A DNA stretch of 55,012 bases. Source: Phycisphaerales bacterium. GTDB lineage: Bacteria > Planctomycetota > Phycisphaerae > Phycisphaerales > UBA1924. The stretch spans positions 1 through 55,012 of the forward strand of contig JABWBC010000005.1 in the NCBI GenBank assembly GCA_013360695.1, in the 5' to 3' direction. Below the pieces are notes generated by a model that worked only from the letters and a program-made list of their open reading frames with translations, made no database searches and was not told the DNA's origin. The translations under genes and the position numbers were made by a program. Positions within the stretch are counted from its first letter, which is position 1, and each line of letters starts with the position of its first letter. Shown one piece after another: positions 16,453 through 24,600 of the stretch.

Positions 16453-17534
16453 GCCCCTCGCGTTCGCCACTTGCGCTGTTCATCGTAGTGCTCGCGAGCG
16501 CCATGACCGCGCCATGCCACGCACAGGGGTGGCAATGGCACTTTCTCGACGGTTTGGAGGCAGGTAAGCGAGTGGACGGGCTCGCAGGGTTCGGCGAATT
16601 CCAAGGCGGGTACGCCATCAAGGGCGGCGTGCCGCACCCCGTCCTTTGGAGAGACGGCCAAGACGCTCCGATCGATCTGACGCCGGCGTCGCGCCTGGGT
16701 GGCGAAGTCTTTGGCATGTCATCGGATCGGCAGGTCGGGTACGCCGCCTCTCCCAACGTCTACCACGCGGCGGCGTGGCGGGGGACGCCGGAGAGCTACG
16801 TCAACCTCAACCCGGCGGGCTTCCGATCGTCGTACGCCTATGCGGTTCGCGGGAACCAGATCGCGGGGTATGCAAAGCCCAACAACAGTCCCTACAACCA
16901 CGCCGCCATGTGGACGGGGCCGACGGACACGTTCACCGACCTGCACAACAGCACGCTGGCGGTGGAATCCAGGGCCTACGCGACCGACGGCGAGTATCAG
17001 GGGGGAACGGCGGCGTTTCGCGACGTGGGCACCGTCGCCGCCCTCTGGCACGGGAGCGCCGACACCATGATCAACATGCACCCGTCGTGGGCGGGCGGCA
17101 CGAACTCGCAGATCTACGGCATGGCCCCGGGCGTGCAGGTCGGACAGCTCGGAACCGGCCCCTACCTCTGGCATGGCACGCCCGAGTCCGCCAAGCGCAT
17201 GACCCCCGCGGGGTACAGCGGCGGCGAGATGCACGCGACCGACGGCGTGCATCACGTCGGCGACGTGGGCAAGAACGGCACCGGCTGGGCCGGCATCTGG
17301 ATGTCCGACGATCCCAACAGCTTCGTGAATCTGGCGGAGATGGTGAGCACCAACCTGTGGAGCTCGCACGCGCACGCGATCTACTCGGACTCGGAGCGGA
17401 TCGTGGTGGTGGGCCAGGTGCGGATCGGCCTGGGAGTGGAGCAGGGCGTGGTGTGGGTTCAAGAACTTCCCGCGCCGGGGGCGGCCGCGTTGATGCTGAT
17501 GGGTGTGGTGGTGATGGGGAGAAGAAAGAGATGA
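16449..17534 (+). CDS. Secreted HAF-like repeat protein with PAP-CTERM tail
   Basis: The 361-residue product has a signal peptide ending CHAQ. The mature part consists of about six repeats of 45-50 residues in which an AALWxG motif is followed by a FxDLHP or VNLNP element and a GxQxG turn, resembling HAF-type extracellular repeats and probably a beta-propeller. No enzyme motif is visible. The C-terminus LPAPGAAALMLMGVVVMGRR is a CTERM sorting tail. Translation is probably coupled to the small ORF just upstream through an ATGA overlap. A paralogue with the same repeats, tail and upstream mini-ORF lies on the minus strand at 19438-20541, so the two genes probably arose by duplication. Confidence 0.75.
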   Translation: MSPSRSPLALFIVVLASAMTAPCHAQGWQWHFLDGLEAGKRVDGLAGFGEFQGGYAIKGGVPHPVLWRDGQDAPIDLTPASRLGGEVFGMSSDRQVGYAASPNVYHAAAWRGTPESYVNLNPAGFRSSYAYAVRGNQIAGYAKPNNSPYNHAAMWTGPTDTFTDLHNSTLAVESRAYATDGEYQGGTAAFRDVGTVAALWHGSADTMINMHPSWAGGTNSQIYGMAPGVQVGQLGTGPYLWHGTPESAKRMTPAGYSGGEMHATDGVHHVGDVGKNGTGWAGIWMSDDPNSFVNLAEMVSTNLWSSHAHAIYSDSERIVVVGQVRIGLGVEQGVVWVQELPAPGAAALMLMGVVVMGRRKR

Positions 17535-17687
17535 AGTGCGGAGCCGAGGGGTCGGCACGCCGCACGACGCCTTCGCGCCCCGGTTTCCGATTGTCTTCAT
17601 CGCTGGCCGCGCGACGATGCACGACGGAGCCCGCGCCGCCGGGGCCATGTCTGAATTTCCGCCACGCGTTTCAATCCTGGGATCGGC

Positions 17688-18116
17688 CTACGCCACCAGC
17701 GCGACCTGCTGGCCGCCCGCGAACTGCACGGCGACGGCCTGGTGGTGTTCGAGCGACGCCGCCACGCGCACCACGGTCGCGGGCACGAGTTCGCCCGAGT
17801 TCACGACCGGCTTTTTTCCCCAGGCGATGAAGACGTCGATTTCGTCGCCCGGGTTGATGGGGCGGGCGGAGTCGATGCGGATCAGCGCGCCGTTGGAGGA
17901 AAGGTCGCACGTCCGGGCCGCCAGGTACTGCCGCGAGGGGCGGTGGTAGACCTTGCAGGGCCGATCGATCGGCGTTCTTGCGTGTTGTCGTCGGTCGGGA
18001 TTGGGTCCCACGCAAACTCCCCGTTTCGGCGGCCGAATGGCCGATGAAGTTGGAATGCGTATCGGACCGACCGTCGCTTGACTTTCAACTTTGCCGCGTC
18101 GCACCCGGCAATTCAT
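17688..18116 (-). CDS. PilZ-domain protein (c-di-GMP binding)
   Basis: The 142-residue protein reads as a single PilZ domain after a variable N-terminus of about 40 residues. The c-di-GMP signature is present: DRRQHAR (RxxxR) followed by TCDLSSNGALI (D/NxSxxG). The strand pattern continues through PGDEIDVFIAWG. PilZ proteins are cytoplasmic c-di-GMP receptors that control motility, secretion or polysaccharide synthesis. The ATG at 18116 gives the longest version; the true start could be later because the first 35 residues carry no domain signal. It is divergently arranged with the GT2 gene (62 bp apart), a plausible partner, although the link is only by position. Confidence 0.8.
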   Translation of the reverse strand: MNCRVRRGKVESQATVGPIRIPTSSAIRPPKRGVCVGPNPDRRQHARTPIDRPCKVYHRPSRQYLAARTCDLSSNGALIRIDSARPINPGDEIDVFIAWGKKPVVNSGELVPATVVRVAASLEHHQAVAVQFAGGQQVALVA

Positions 18117-18177
18117 GGTCTCTCAACGATCTTGTGGTGAAACACCTCCCAAGAAAACCACCGGAAACCAAGCCGCC

Positions 18178-19323
18178 ATGCCCCACCTCTCCGTGCTCAT
18201 CCCGACCTTTCAACGCCCCGCCAAGGTGGCGGCGTGCGTCGCTTCTCTGCGTGCGCAAGTGCTTGAAGGACTTGAGGTTGAGATCATCGTCGGGCTTGAT
18301 GGTCCGGACCCCCGATCGCGCGACGCGATCGAGCGCGCCTGGCCGAATTCAGCGCCGCATCGCGCAAGCCCTGCGGGCGCAACTCTGACCGTCATGGAAT
18401 TGCCCAAGCAGGGCTACATGGGCGTGCGTCGCGACATTCTCGCCCGGGCCACCGGGCAGGTCATGGTCTCGCTCAACGACGACGTGGAACTCTGCCCCGG
18501 CTTTCTGGCGGCCCATGCCCGTCGGCACCTGGCCGCCCCGGGACCCGCGATTGTGGTTGGCGATTCGCCCTGGAAGGTCCACTCGGGCGACACGTTGTTC
18601 GATCGCATGGTGCGCGAGACCTCGCTGATCTTCTTCTATGACCAGATGTACGCCAGGGCCGCCACGCTCGGGCCCGATCACGACTGGGGCTATCGATTCT
18701 GCTACGGGCTGAACTTCTCCGCGCCGCTGGATCTGGTCCGCGAGGTCGGGGGCTTTGCCGATCACGCCGACACCTATGGCTATGACGACATCGAGCTGGC
18801 GTTCCGGCTGGCGCGGGCGTTCGAGACGCCGGTGCTGTTCGAGCCCAAGGCCGCGGCGTTGCACGACCATCGATACACGCCGCGCGATGTGATCCGTCGC
18901 GAGTACAACCTGGGTCGGGCGGCGTGGAAGTTCGCGAAGACGAGCCGCGAGTTTGCGCTGGACCTTTTCGGGCGCGATATCGCGAGCGAGGGCGAGCTGG
19001 CGTACTCGCGCGAGTTCGTGTCGCGCGAGCGGAAGAGCGCGATGGGCCTGGCGCCGGAGTTTGTGTTGCTGGGCGAGACGCCGTCGGGCCTGGTGGCGCC
19101 CTCAGGAATGGCGGCGCCTTTGGGGCTGCTCGGATCGTCGGGCCTGCATTCGCCGCCTGGCCAACTCGCGCCGGCAGGTACGTCCTCGCCGACCTCCGGT
19201 GCGGCGGGAATCGTGCGTGCCCTGGCGCAGCAGTTCATGCTGCTGAAGCGCTGGCTGTGGCGCCGCGGCCTGCTGGACGAGAGCGAGGGCCAACCCACGC
19301 GCGAGGTGCTGATCGAGGGGTAG
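18178..19323 (+). CDS. Family 2 glycosyltransferase
   Basis: The 381-residue product starts at ATG 18178 (PHLSVLIPTFQRP), the normal beginning of a GT-A fold; the frame is open 29 codons further upstream without domain sequence. Family GT2 features are LSVLIPTFQR, then VGLDGPDP, the DxD-like motif SLNDDVELCPGF, and the later YDDIELAFRLARAF (ED-like catalytic base region). GT2 enzymes transfer sugars from nucleotide donors to glycans or lipids on the cytoplasmic side. There are no membrane segments. Residues about 312-352 form a degenerate Pro/Ser/Gly/Leu repeat (SGLVAPSG, PLGLLGSSG), probably a linker, before a short basic helix. Confidence 0.85.
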   Translation: MPHLSVLIPTFQRPAKVAACVASLRAQVLEGLEVEIIVGLDGPDPRSRDAIERAWPNSAPHRASPAGATLTVMELPKQGYMGVRRDILARATGQVMVSLNDDVELCPGFLAAHARRHLAAPGPAIVVGDSPWKVHSGDTLFDRMVRETSLIFFYDQMYARAATLGPDHDWGYRFCYGLNFSAPLDLVREVGGFADHADTYGYDDIELAFRLARAFETPVLFEPKAAALHDHRYTPRDVIRREYNLGRAAWKFAKTSREFALDLFGRDIASEGELAYSREFVSRERKSAMGLAPEFVLLGETPSGLVAPSGMAAPLGLLGSSGLHSPPGQLAPAGTSSPTSGAAGIVRALAQQFMLLKRWLWRRGLLDESEGQPTREVLIEG

Positions 19324-19437
19324 CGCCGGTCGGGGCGCAGGGCCTTTGCCCTTGGGTGGCGTGGCCAAGCCCCGCCCTGGGGGCTTGACCACGTTCATCG
19401 ACGGAGCTTCATCCTCCGCGCGGTTGCGTGCGGAGAT

Positions 19438-20541
19438 TCACCTCCGCCGCCGCGACAGCGCCGTGAGCCCAAACAGCAAAGCGATCGCGAGTGAACCGGG
19501 GGCGGGGATGGTTCCCACCCAGAGCATGGCCTCGACGTGGTCGCTGCGCTGCGCCCACCCGGACACATAAAACGTGTCCCCGACCCTGCCGATCGCTTCG
19601 ATGGCTGACTCGGTATAGTCGTGCGGCAGGAACGCGTGCATGTCGACAAAGCCGTCGGGGCTGTCGGATATCCAGATCGCGGCCCGGCGCAGGCCGGTGA
19701 AATATACCGAGCCTCCGTGCAATCCGTCCAACGTCGTTTCGATCTCCGAGTCAACGGAGTTGGGCGGCGCCATGTTGACGAAGCTCTCGGCGGTGTTGTG
19801 CCAGAGCGCGGCCCCGAATCCACCATCGACCACCGCGCGGCCGACCTGCGTGTCGGCGGTCATGAAGCGGATGGTGCAGTCCACGGCGCCGCTGGGCGTT
19901 ATGTCGACGTAATCGTTCGGCGCGCCGTTCCAGATGAGAGCGTGGACCTTGCGGTTGAATGACGCGACGCCGCCCTGGCGCGCGCCGTCGGTGGCGATGA
20001 GGGCCGAGTACGACGCCCCAGATGGGTGCAGATCGCGGAACTCGCCCGTCTCCAAGTCCCACAGCGCGGCGTGCTGCTTTAGGGAGGACGTGTAGGCCGT
20101 GCCGACTACTTGGCTCCCGGAGATCGCGCCTGCCGACGATGAACGGTAGTTCCCCTGAATGGGGTGCAGGTCGCGGAACGACTCGGCCGAGCCGCTCCAC
20201 AGGGCGGCGTGTCCGGGATTGCCGCTCAGGCTGAGCACGCTCCCTACTTCGTGGTCGGCCGAGACACCGCTGATCCGTCCGCCGTCCCAGCCGAAGTTTC
20301 CCAGGTAATAGATGTTGATGCTCTGGCTGGTGGAGTTCCATGTCGCGGGAGTTGAGAACCCAGAAGAGTATATCTCGCCGACCTGGCGCGACCCGTGGGC
20401 GGCGTGCGCGCGTGAGTTCTGGCCGACCGAGTGGAGGCTGATCGGCTGGAAGTTCACCTGGGCCATACCCTCGCGGGCGATGAGTAGCAGTACTCCGAGC
20501 GCCGCGGCCCGCGCGGAGTGGCGCCTGGATGCGGCGCTCAT
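19438..20541 (-). CDS. Secreted HAF-like repeat protein with PAP-CTERM tail (paralogue of 16449-17534)
   Basis: The 367-residue product has a signal peptide ending GMAQ and the same architecture as the plus-strand gene at 16449. It has repeated HAALWSG, FRDLHPxxGxY and GxQxG segments, then the CTERM tail IPAPGSLAIALLFGLTALSRRRR minus its final helix context. No catalytic motif is visible, and a surface propeller is the likely fold. Its ATG (20541) overlaps the TGA of a small dockerin-like ORF (20538-20681), again through ATGA. Gene order between the paralogues is reversed (they converge with PilZ and GT2 between), so the duplication was followed or accompanied by inversion. Confidence 0.75.
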   Translation of the reverse strand: MSAASRRHSARAAALGVLLLIAREGMAQVNFQPISLHSVGQNSRAHAAHGSRQVGEIYSSGFSTPATWNSTSQSINIYYLGNFGWDGGRISGVSADHEVGSVLSLSGNPGHAALWSGSAESFRDLHPIQGNYRSSSAGAISGSQVVGTAYTSSLKQHAALWDLETGEFRDLHPSGASYSALIATDGARQGGVASFNRKVHALIWNGAPNDYVDITPSGAVDCTIRFMTADTQVGRAVVDGGFGAALWHNTAESFVNMAPPNSVDSEIETTLDGLHGGSVYFTGLRRAAIWISDSPDGFVDMHAFLPHDYTESAIEAIGRVGDTFYVSGWAQRSDHVEAMLWVGTIPAPGSLAIALLFGLTALSRRRR

Positions 20542-20681
20542 GGCTGCTCCATTTCTTCGTAGGAGACCACGAACTCGTCGAGGTCGTCGGAATTGACCAT
20601 GCCGTCGGTCGTCAGGTCGGCGAGTTCTTCACCCTCGGAGTATGCGTCCCAGAAGAGATCCAAGTCGTTCGAGTCGGCCAC
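20538..20681 (-). CDS. Free-standing double dockerin/EF-hand-like mini-protein, ATGA-coupled (GTG start or frameshifted)
   Basis: From a GTG at 20681 this frame encodes 47 residues: NDLDLFWDAYSEGEELADL, then TTDGMVNSDDLDEFVVSYEE. The second half matches the window's dockerin-like tails (DFNNDGFVNGDDYDAF) position by position. Its TGA overlaps the ATG of the HAF-like gene. A better ribosome site (GGAGGAAAC) precedes an ATG at 20723, but that ATG is one base out of frame and leads to a short peptide ending at a TGA after GRILRG. So either translation begins at GTG, or the ORF has a one-base frameshift between 20720 and 20681, or frame shifting occurs. Function is unknown. Confidence 0.5.
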   Translation of the reverse strand: MADSNDLDLFWDAYSEGEELADLTTDGMVNSDDLDEFVVSYEEMEQP

Positions 20682-20816
20682 GTTCGTCGCACTCCGCTGG
20701 ATCGCCGGAGAGAGAACGCTTCATGGCGTTTCCTCCGGCATTGTCCCCACGGAAATAACCATACAGCGAAAACACGGACGGGCCAGTGCGTGTTCGGGTA
20801 CAAAAAAGTTTCACCG

Positions 20817-20851
20817 CAGACGTTCGCACGCGGTTCGTATGAACGTCTGCA
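20817..20851. promoter_or_regulatory. Perfect 10-bp inverted repeat upstream of the minus-strand HAF-like gene
   Basis: GCAGACGTTC (20817-20826) and GAACGTCTGC (20842-20851) flank a 15-base loop. Read on the minus strand, a run of six T comes 8 bases after the stem, so it could terminate the DUF1080 transcript or act as a leader element for the HAF-like gene. Confidence 0.5.
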
Positions 20852-20950
20852 GATTCTCGTTGGAACACACGCTCGGAGGGCGTGAAAGAACCCCCCCGCG
20901 GAGCTTTGGGTACCTCAAGTGCTACGCGCCGAGTTCGAGCAGAATCCGCA

Positions 20951-21712
20951 TCACAGCTTCCGCACCCAGACGTTGCGGTACTGGACGAAGTTGCCGTGGT
21001 CCTGGAGCATCAGGCCGCCGGGCTTGGTTTCGTCCTCGCCCATCGCGCCGCCGGTGGGTCCTTTGATCTCGCTGTTGTTCTGGATCAGCACGCCGTTGTG
21101 GAGCACGGTGACGCGCGGGTTCGCGGTCTTCTTGCCGGCGGCGTCGAACTTGGCGGCGGTGAAGACGATGTCATAGGTCTGCCACTCGCCGGGGGCGCGC
21201 GCGACATTCACGAGCGGCGCGTGCTGCTTGTACACCGCGCCGCACTGTCCGTCGGGGTACGTCTCGTTCTGATACGAATCGAGGATCTGGACTTCGTAAC
21301 GCCCCTGGATGTACACGCCGCTGTTGCCGCGTGCCTGGCTCTTGAGGCCCGCGTCGGCGTCGGCCTTGGGCGTGGCGAACTCGATGTGGATCTGCATGTC
21401 GCCGAAGGTCTGCTTGGTCATGATGCTGCCCGAGCCGGGCTTGCAGGTCATCGCGGAGCCCTTGACCTTGGCGTTGTCGAGCGTCCACTCAACCGGCTTG
21501 CCGTCGGTCTTAGTCCACGCGTCGAACGACGTGCCGTCGAAGAGCACGACGGCGTCGGACGGCGCAAGCTCGGGGTGATTGGGCGAACCGGGCGTGATGA
21601 TCTTGGGCTGCGGGAGCTCCTTGACGGGCTGGGCTTGCTGGGCGAGCGCGACCGCGCCCGCGGCGAGCACGAGGGCGATCGAAACGGGCGCGACGGTACG
21701 AGCGATCGACAT
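20951..21712 (-). CDS. Secreted DUF1080 (3-keto-disaccharide hydrolase-type) protein
   Basis: The 253-residue product starts at ATG 21712, 6 bases after GGAGTG, with a signal peptide ending ALAQQ. The DUF1080 fold, a concanavalin-like beta-sandwich, is recognised by VVLFDGTSFDAWTKTDGKP near the N-terminus, GDMQIHIEFATP, GNSGVYIQGRYEVQILDSY, and a final QDHGNFVQYRNVWVRKL. The GNSGVYxQGRYEVQ segment is the most diagnostic. Members are numerous in planctomycetes, and some cleave 3-keto-glycosides during sugar breakdown. It is probably periplasmic or secreted. Length is normal for a single-domain member. DUF4838 and metallo-beta-lactamase-like secreted proteins nearby may belong to the same glycan-handling theme, but this is only by proximity. 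Confidence 0.88.
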   Translation of the reverse strand: MSIARTVAPVSIALVLAAGAVALAQQAQPVKELPQPKIITPGSPNHPELAPSDAVVLFDGTSFDAWTKTDGKPVEWTLDNAKVKGSAMTCKPGSGSIMTKQTFGDMQIHIEFATPKADADAGLKSQARGNSGVYIQGRYEVQILDSYQNETYPDGQCGAVYKQHAPLVNVARAPGEWQTYDIVFTAAKFDAAGKKTANPRVTVLHNGVLIQNNSEIKGPTGGAMGEDETKPGGLMLQDHGNFVQYRNVWVRKL

Positions 21713-22071
21713 GGGTCCACTCCTCAATAGAGATGACCCATCTTTATACCGCGCCGCGAGCCCGGCGACCAATGCCGGGTTGGCCCCGGCGATTCGACCA
21801 GTTTGATAAACCAAACAATGCCGGTGGGCGACGGAGCGGCGCGGCGGCGGGCGAAACCAGGCCGCGCCGAGTTTGGGTCGATGTTCGTCGGCGGCGCGAC
21901 CTCCCAAAACGCATCGCCCGCCGGCCCCCAAGGGGACCGACGGGCGGGAGTTGCGTTTGGAGTGTCATCCGAAAGATGATCCGGGGGGGTGTTGCCCGGA
22001 CGAGCGGCGAGTGTGCAACCGTCAAGAGAGGCGGCGCCGGCCTTCTCCGGTGCGCCTCCAATGCCCGCGCG

Positions 22072-22305
22072 CTACGCCGCGCGCTTCTCGATGTATCCGA
22101 GCCGAACCAGAAACTCGCACGCCTGCTCGATCTCCCACTTCGTGTACGGCGCCAGGCAGTCGGGCTGATCGGGCGTCCCCATCAACGCGGCGGGGTAGAC
22201 CCACGCGCCGTTGTTATGATCGGCGAACTCGACCGCGGCCTGGAGCGCCGCTTCCGCGGCATCCGCGAGGCGATCGGGCGGGAGAACGTCACGAGGACGG
22301 GACAT
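22072..22305 (-). CDS. Small conserved-looking helical hypothetical protein
   Basis: The 77-residue product starts at ATG 22305, 6 bases after AAGGAG, a convincing ribosome site. It is acidic to neutral, without signal or membrane segment. It is predicted helical with two halves: LADAAEAALQAAVEFADHNN, then a Pro-rich turn (GTPDQPDCLAPYTKWEIEQA) and a final helix CEFLVRLGYIEKRAA. The ending resembles the winged-helix style of small DNA-binding or adaptor proteins, but I do not recognise a family. It is divergently transcribed from DUF4838. Confidence 0.6.
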   Translation of the reverse strand: MSRPRDVLPPDRLADAAEAALQAAVEFADHNNGAWVYPAALMGTPDQPDCLAPYTKWEIEQACEFLVRLGYIEKRAA

Positions 22306-22791
22306 GGCTGACTCCTTCTTCTTCCTCCGCACGCGACGCGCGCCGGAGTCTCTTCAGTCAACCTTGTTTTCGGAGAACGAGGGGTCACGGTTGCGTTCAG
22401 ACACCACGAATTTCACGAGGGCTTTTCCTCCCGTGCCGCTCCATGCCGAAACGGCAGGCGCGCCTTGGCCCGCAAAATGTGGGAACCACGGGAATCTCAC
22501 GAACGTAGCACGCGACCTGACCTACGCCGTGCCGACGCCGAACGCCCCAGAACAAGCGATACAACGCCGATCTTGCATATCGAAGAGTATCGATATGCGA
22601 TGCGCCATCTGATACACGCGCGGCTCACGTGTGCTCGCGAACTGGCGCGTCGCCACATGCGGCCTGATCTTCCAGCCGCCAGGACATCGCACCGGATCGC
22701 GCTTCCATCGCGCCACGACGACGACATGCCGGCCCGCCGTCACGTCCGCCCGCCGCGCCGTATGCTGCGCCATACTCCGCGGAGGATGATC
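22306..22791. promoter_or_regulatory. Divergent intergenic region with a palindromic operator-like site
   Basis: This 486-bp gap has no credible ORF. The perfect 8-bp inverted repeat GCATATCG / CGATATGC with an 8-base spacer (22575-22598) has the size of a dimeric repressor site and is AT-richer than its surroundings. GGAGG at 22781-22785 is the ribosome site for DUF4838. No promoter hexamers can be assigned reliably. Confidence 0.45.
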
Positions 22792-24561
22792 ATGAAGACC
22801 GCGCTCTCGTTCCTCGCCGCCCCGATGCTCTTTGCCGGATCGATGCTCTTCGCCGGATCGATGCTCTTCGCCGGATCGCTCCACGCCGCCGACGATCTGG
22901 TGCTCACGCGCGACGGCACAACCGACTACGTGATCGTCATGCCGCGCCGCGCGTCACCCGCGACGGGACGCGGCGCGCAGGAGCTTGCGCGGCACCTCAA
23001 GCTCATGAGCGGCGCCGACTTCAAGATCATCGACGACACCTCGCCGGCTCCCGCCCACGCGATCCTGCTCGGCGTCGCTCCACCGGGCGAAACGCTCGAC
23101 TCGGGCGCGAACGCGGACCTCGGCGCCGACGGCTTTGTAATCCGCACGGTCGGCGGGCGTGTCTATGTCGTCGGTCCCGGGCCACGCGGCACGATGTACG
23201 GCTGCTCCGCGATGCTCGAATCGCTCGGCGTGCGCTGGTTTACTCCCACGGTTACCAGCGCGCCCGCCCGGCCCACGATCGCGCTCGCGCCGATCAACTC
23301 GCGCGAGGTCCCCGCGTTCGAGTACCGCGAGCCCTTCTTCGCTGAGGCATTCAACAAGGACTGGGCGGCCCGTCTTCGCCTCAATGGCAACACACCCGCG
23401 CTCGACGAATCGACCGGCGGCAAGATCGCCTACGCGGAGTTCGTCCACACATTCGACTCGCTCATCCCCCCGAGCCTCTTCGACACGCTCCCGGAGTATT
23501 TCCCGCTGATCGACGGCAAGCGCACGGGCGGCTATGTGCAGCGTTGCCTTTCGAACCCCGATGTCCTGTCGCTGGCAATCGCGGGCGTGAAGCGGGCCTT
23601 CGCCGCGCGCCCCGACGCGGTCATCATGTCCGTGTCGCAGAACGATTGCGGCGCGTGGTGCCAGTGCGATGCATGCAAGGCGATCACGGAGAAGTACAGG
23701 GCGCACTCCGGGCTCTATCTCTGGTTCGTCAACCAGGTCGCCGAGGCGATCGAGAAAGACCATCCCGGCAAGCTGATCGACACGCTCGCGTATCAATTCA
23801 CCGAAGCGCCGCCCAAGGGGATTGTGCCGCGCGACAACGTGCGCGTGCGCCTTTGCCCGATCGCGGTGTGCGAGGCGCACGCCTATGAGCGCTGCGATTT
23901 CCCCGCGACGCGCGAGTTCGTCGCCAACCTCCACGCGTGGAGCACGATCACCAGCACGCTCTACATTTGGCACTACAACACCGACTTTGCCAACTACCTC
24001 ATGCCCTTCCCCGACTTTGACGAGTTCCCCGCTGACCTGCGCCTCTACCAGAAGAGCGGCGTGAAGGGCGTCTTCTTCCAGGGCGCCTACGCGCCGGGCG
24101 GCGGCGGCTCCGATGCCGAGCTGCGCTCCTACGTCATGGCGAAGATCCTCTGGAACCCGGCGCTCGACGCCGACGCGCTCGTGAGCGAGTGGATGCAGGG
24201 CGTGTACGGCCCGGCGTGGAAGCCCATGCGCGAGTGGTTCGATCTGCTGCATCAGCGCGCCCGCGTGCCGCAGAACCACCTTCGCATCTACGACCCGCCC
24301 AGCGACGCCTTCTTCCCTCCCGAGGTGCGTGGCGCGGGAGACAAGCTCTTCGACGAGGCGATGAAGCTGGCGGCCAACGACCAGCAACGCCGCGACGTGT
24401 CCAAGGCGCGGATGTGGCTGCGCTATGTGAAGCTTGTGATGGAGCCGCGCGACGACAGGACGCTCGACGCGTTCCTGAACGACGCCCGTGCCTTCGGAAT
24501 CACGAGCCTGAACGAGGGCGGCACGCTCGAATCATGGGCGAGCTGGTACCGCTCGCGGTAA
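22792..24561 (+). CDS. Secreted DUF4838 protein (glucuronidase-like glycoside hydrolase relative)
   Basis: The 589-residue product starts at ATG 22792, 6 bases behind GGAGG; an ATG at 22786 would be too close. The signal peptide contains MLFAGS three times in tandem and ends LHAA. The N-terminal domain (TDYVIVMPRRASPATGRGAQELARHLK) resembles the GH67/GH20-type accessory alpha/beta domain. The DUF4838 core contains YCSAMLESLGVRWFTP-like, here YGCSAMLESLGVRWFTP, ADAVIMSVSQND followed by C-x3-C-x-C-x2-C (NDCGAWCQCDACK), and LIDTLAYQFTEAPPKGI. Close relatives occur in polysaccharide-degrading planctomycetes and are thought to act on glycans; the reaction is unproven. It is probably extracytoplasmic. 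Length is typical. Confidence 0.85.
   Translation: MKTALSFLAAPMLFAGSMLFAGSMLFAGSLHAADDLVLTRDGTTDYVIVMPRRASPATGRGAQELARHLKLMSGADFKIIDDTSPAPAHAILLGVAPPGETLDSGANADLGADGFVIRTVGGRVYVVGPGPRGTMYGCSAMLESLGVRWFTPTVTSAPARPTIALAPINSREVPAFEYREPFFAEAFNKDWAARLRLNGNTPALDESTGGKIAYAEFVHTFDSLIPPSLFDTLPEYFPLIDGKRTGGYVQRCLSNPDVLSLAIAGVKRAFAARPDAVIMSVSQNDCGAWCQCDACKAITEKYRAHSGLYLWFVNQVAEAIEKDHPGKLIDTLAYQFTEAPPKGIVPRDNVRVRLCPIAVCEAHAYERCDFPATREFVANLHAWSTITSTLYIWHYNTDFANYLMPFPDFDEFPADLRLYQKSGVKGVFFQGAYAPGGGGSDAELRSYVMAKILWNPALDADALVSEWMQGVYGPAWKPMREWFDLLHQRARVPQNHLRIYDPPSDAFFPPEVRGAGDKLFDEAMKLAANDQQRRDVSKARMWLRYVKLVMEPRDDRTLDAFLNDARAFGITSLNEGGTLESWASWYRSR
22825..22878 (+). repeat. Three tandem 18-bp units inside a signal peptide
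   Basis: The unit ATGCTCTTCGCCGGATCG occurs three times in register (22825-22842, 22843-22860, 22861-22878); the first differs by one T. Each encodes MLFAGS and lengthens the hydrophobic core of the DUF4838 signal peptide by six residues. Confidence 0.9.
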
Positions 24562-24600
24562 CTCGCGAGCGAAAGTCACGCGTGCTCCCCTGCTCCCGTA

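Noticed and set aside
20629-20868. 80-codon minus-strand ORF in the HAF-like leader (MKRSLSGDPAEC...)
   Set aside because: Only its last part, from the ATG at 20723, is preceded by a good ribosome site; its peptide has no recognisable feature and is better explained as the out-of-frame start of the mini-ORF.
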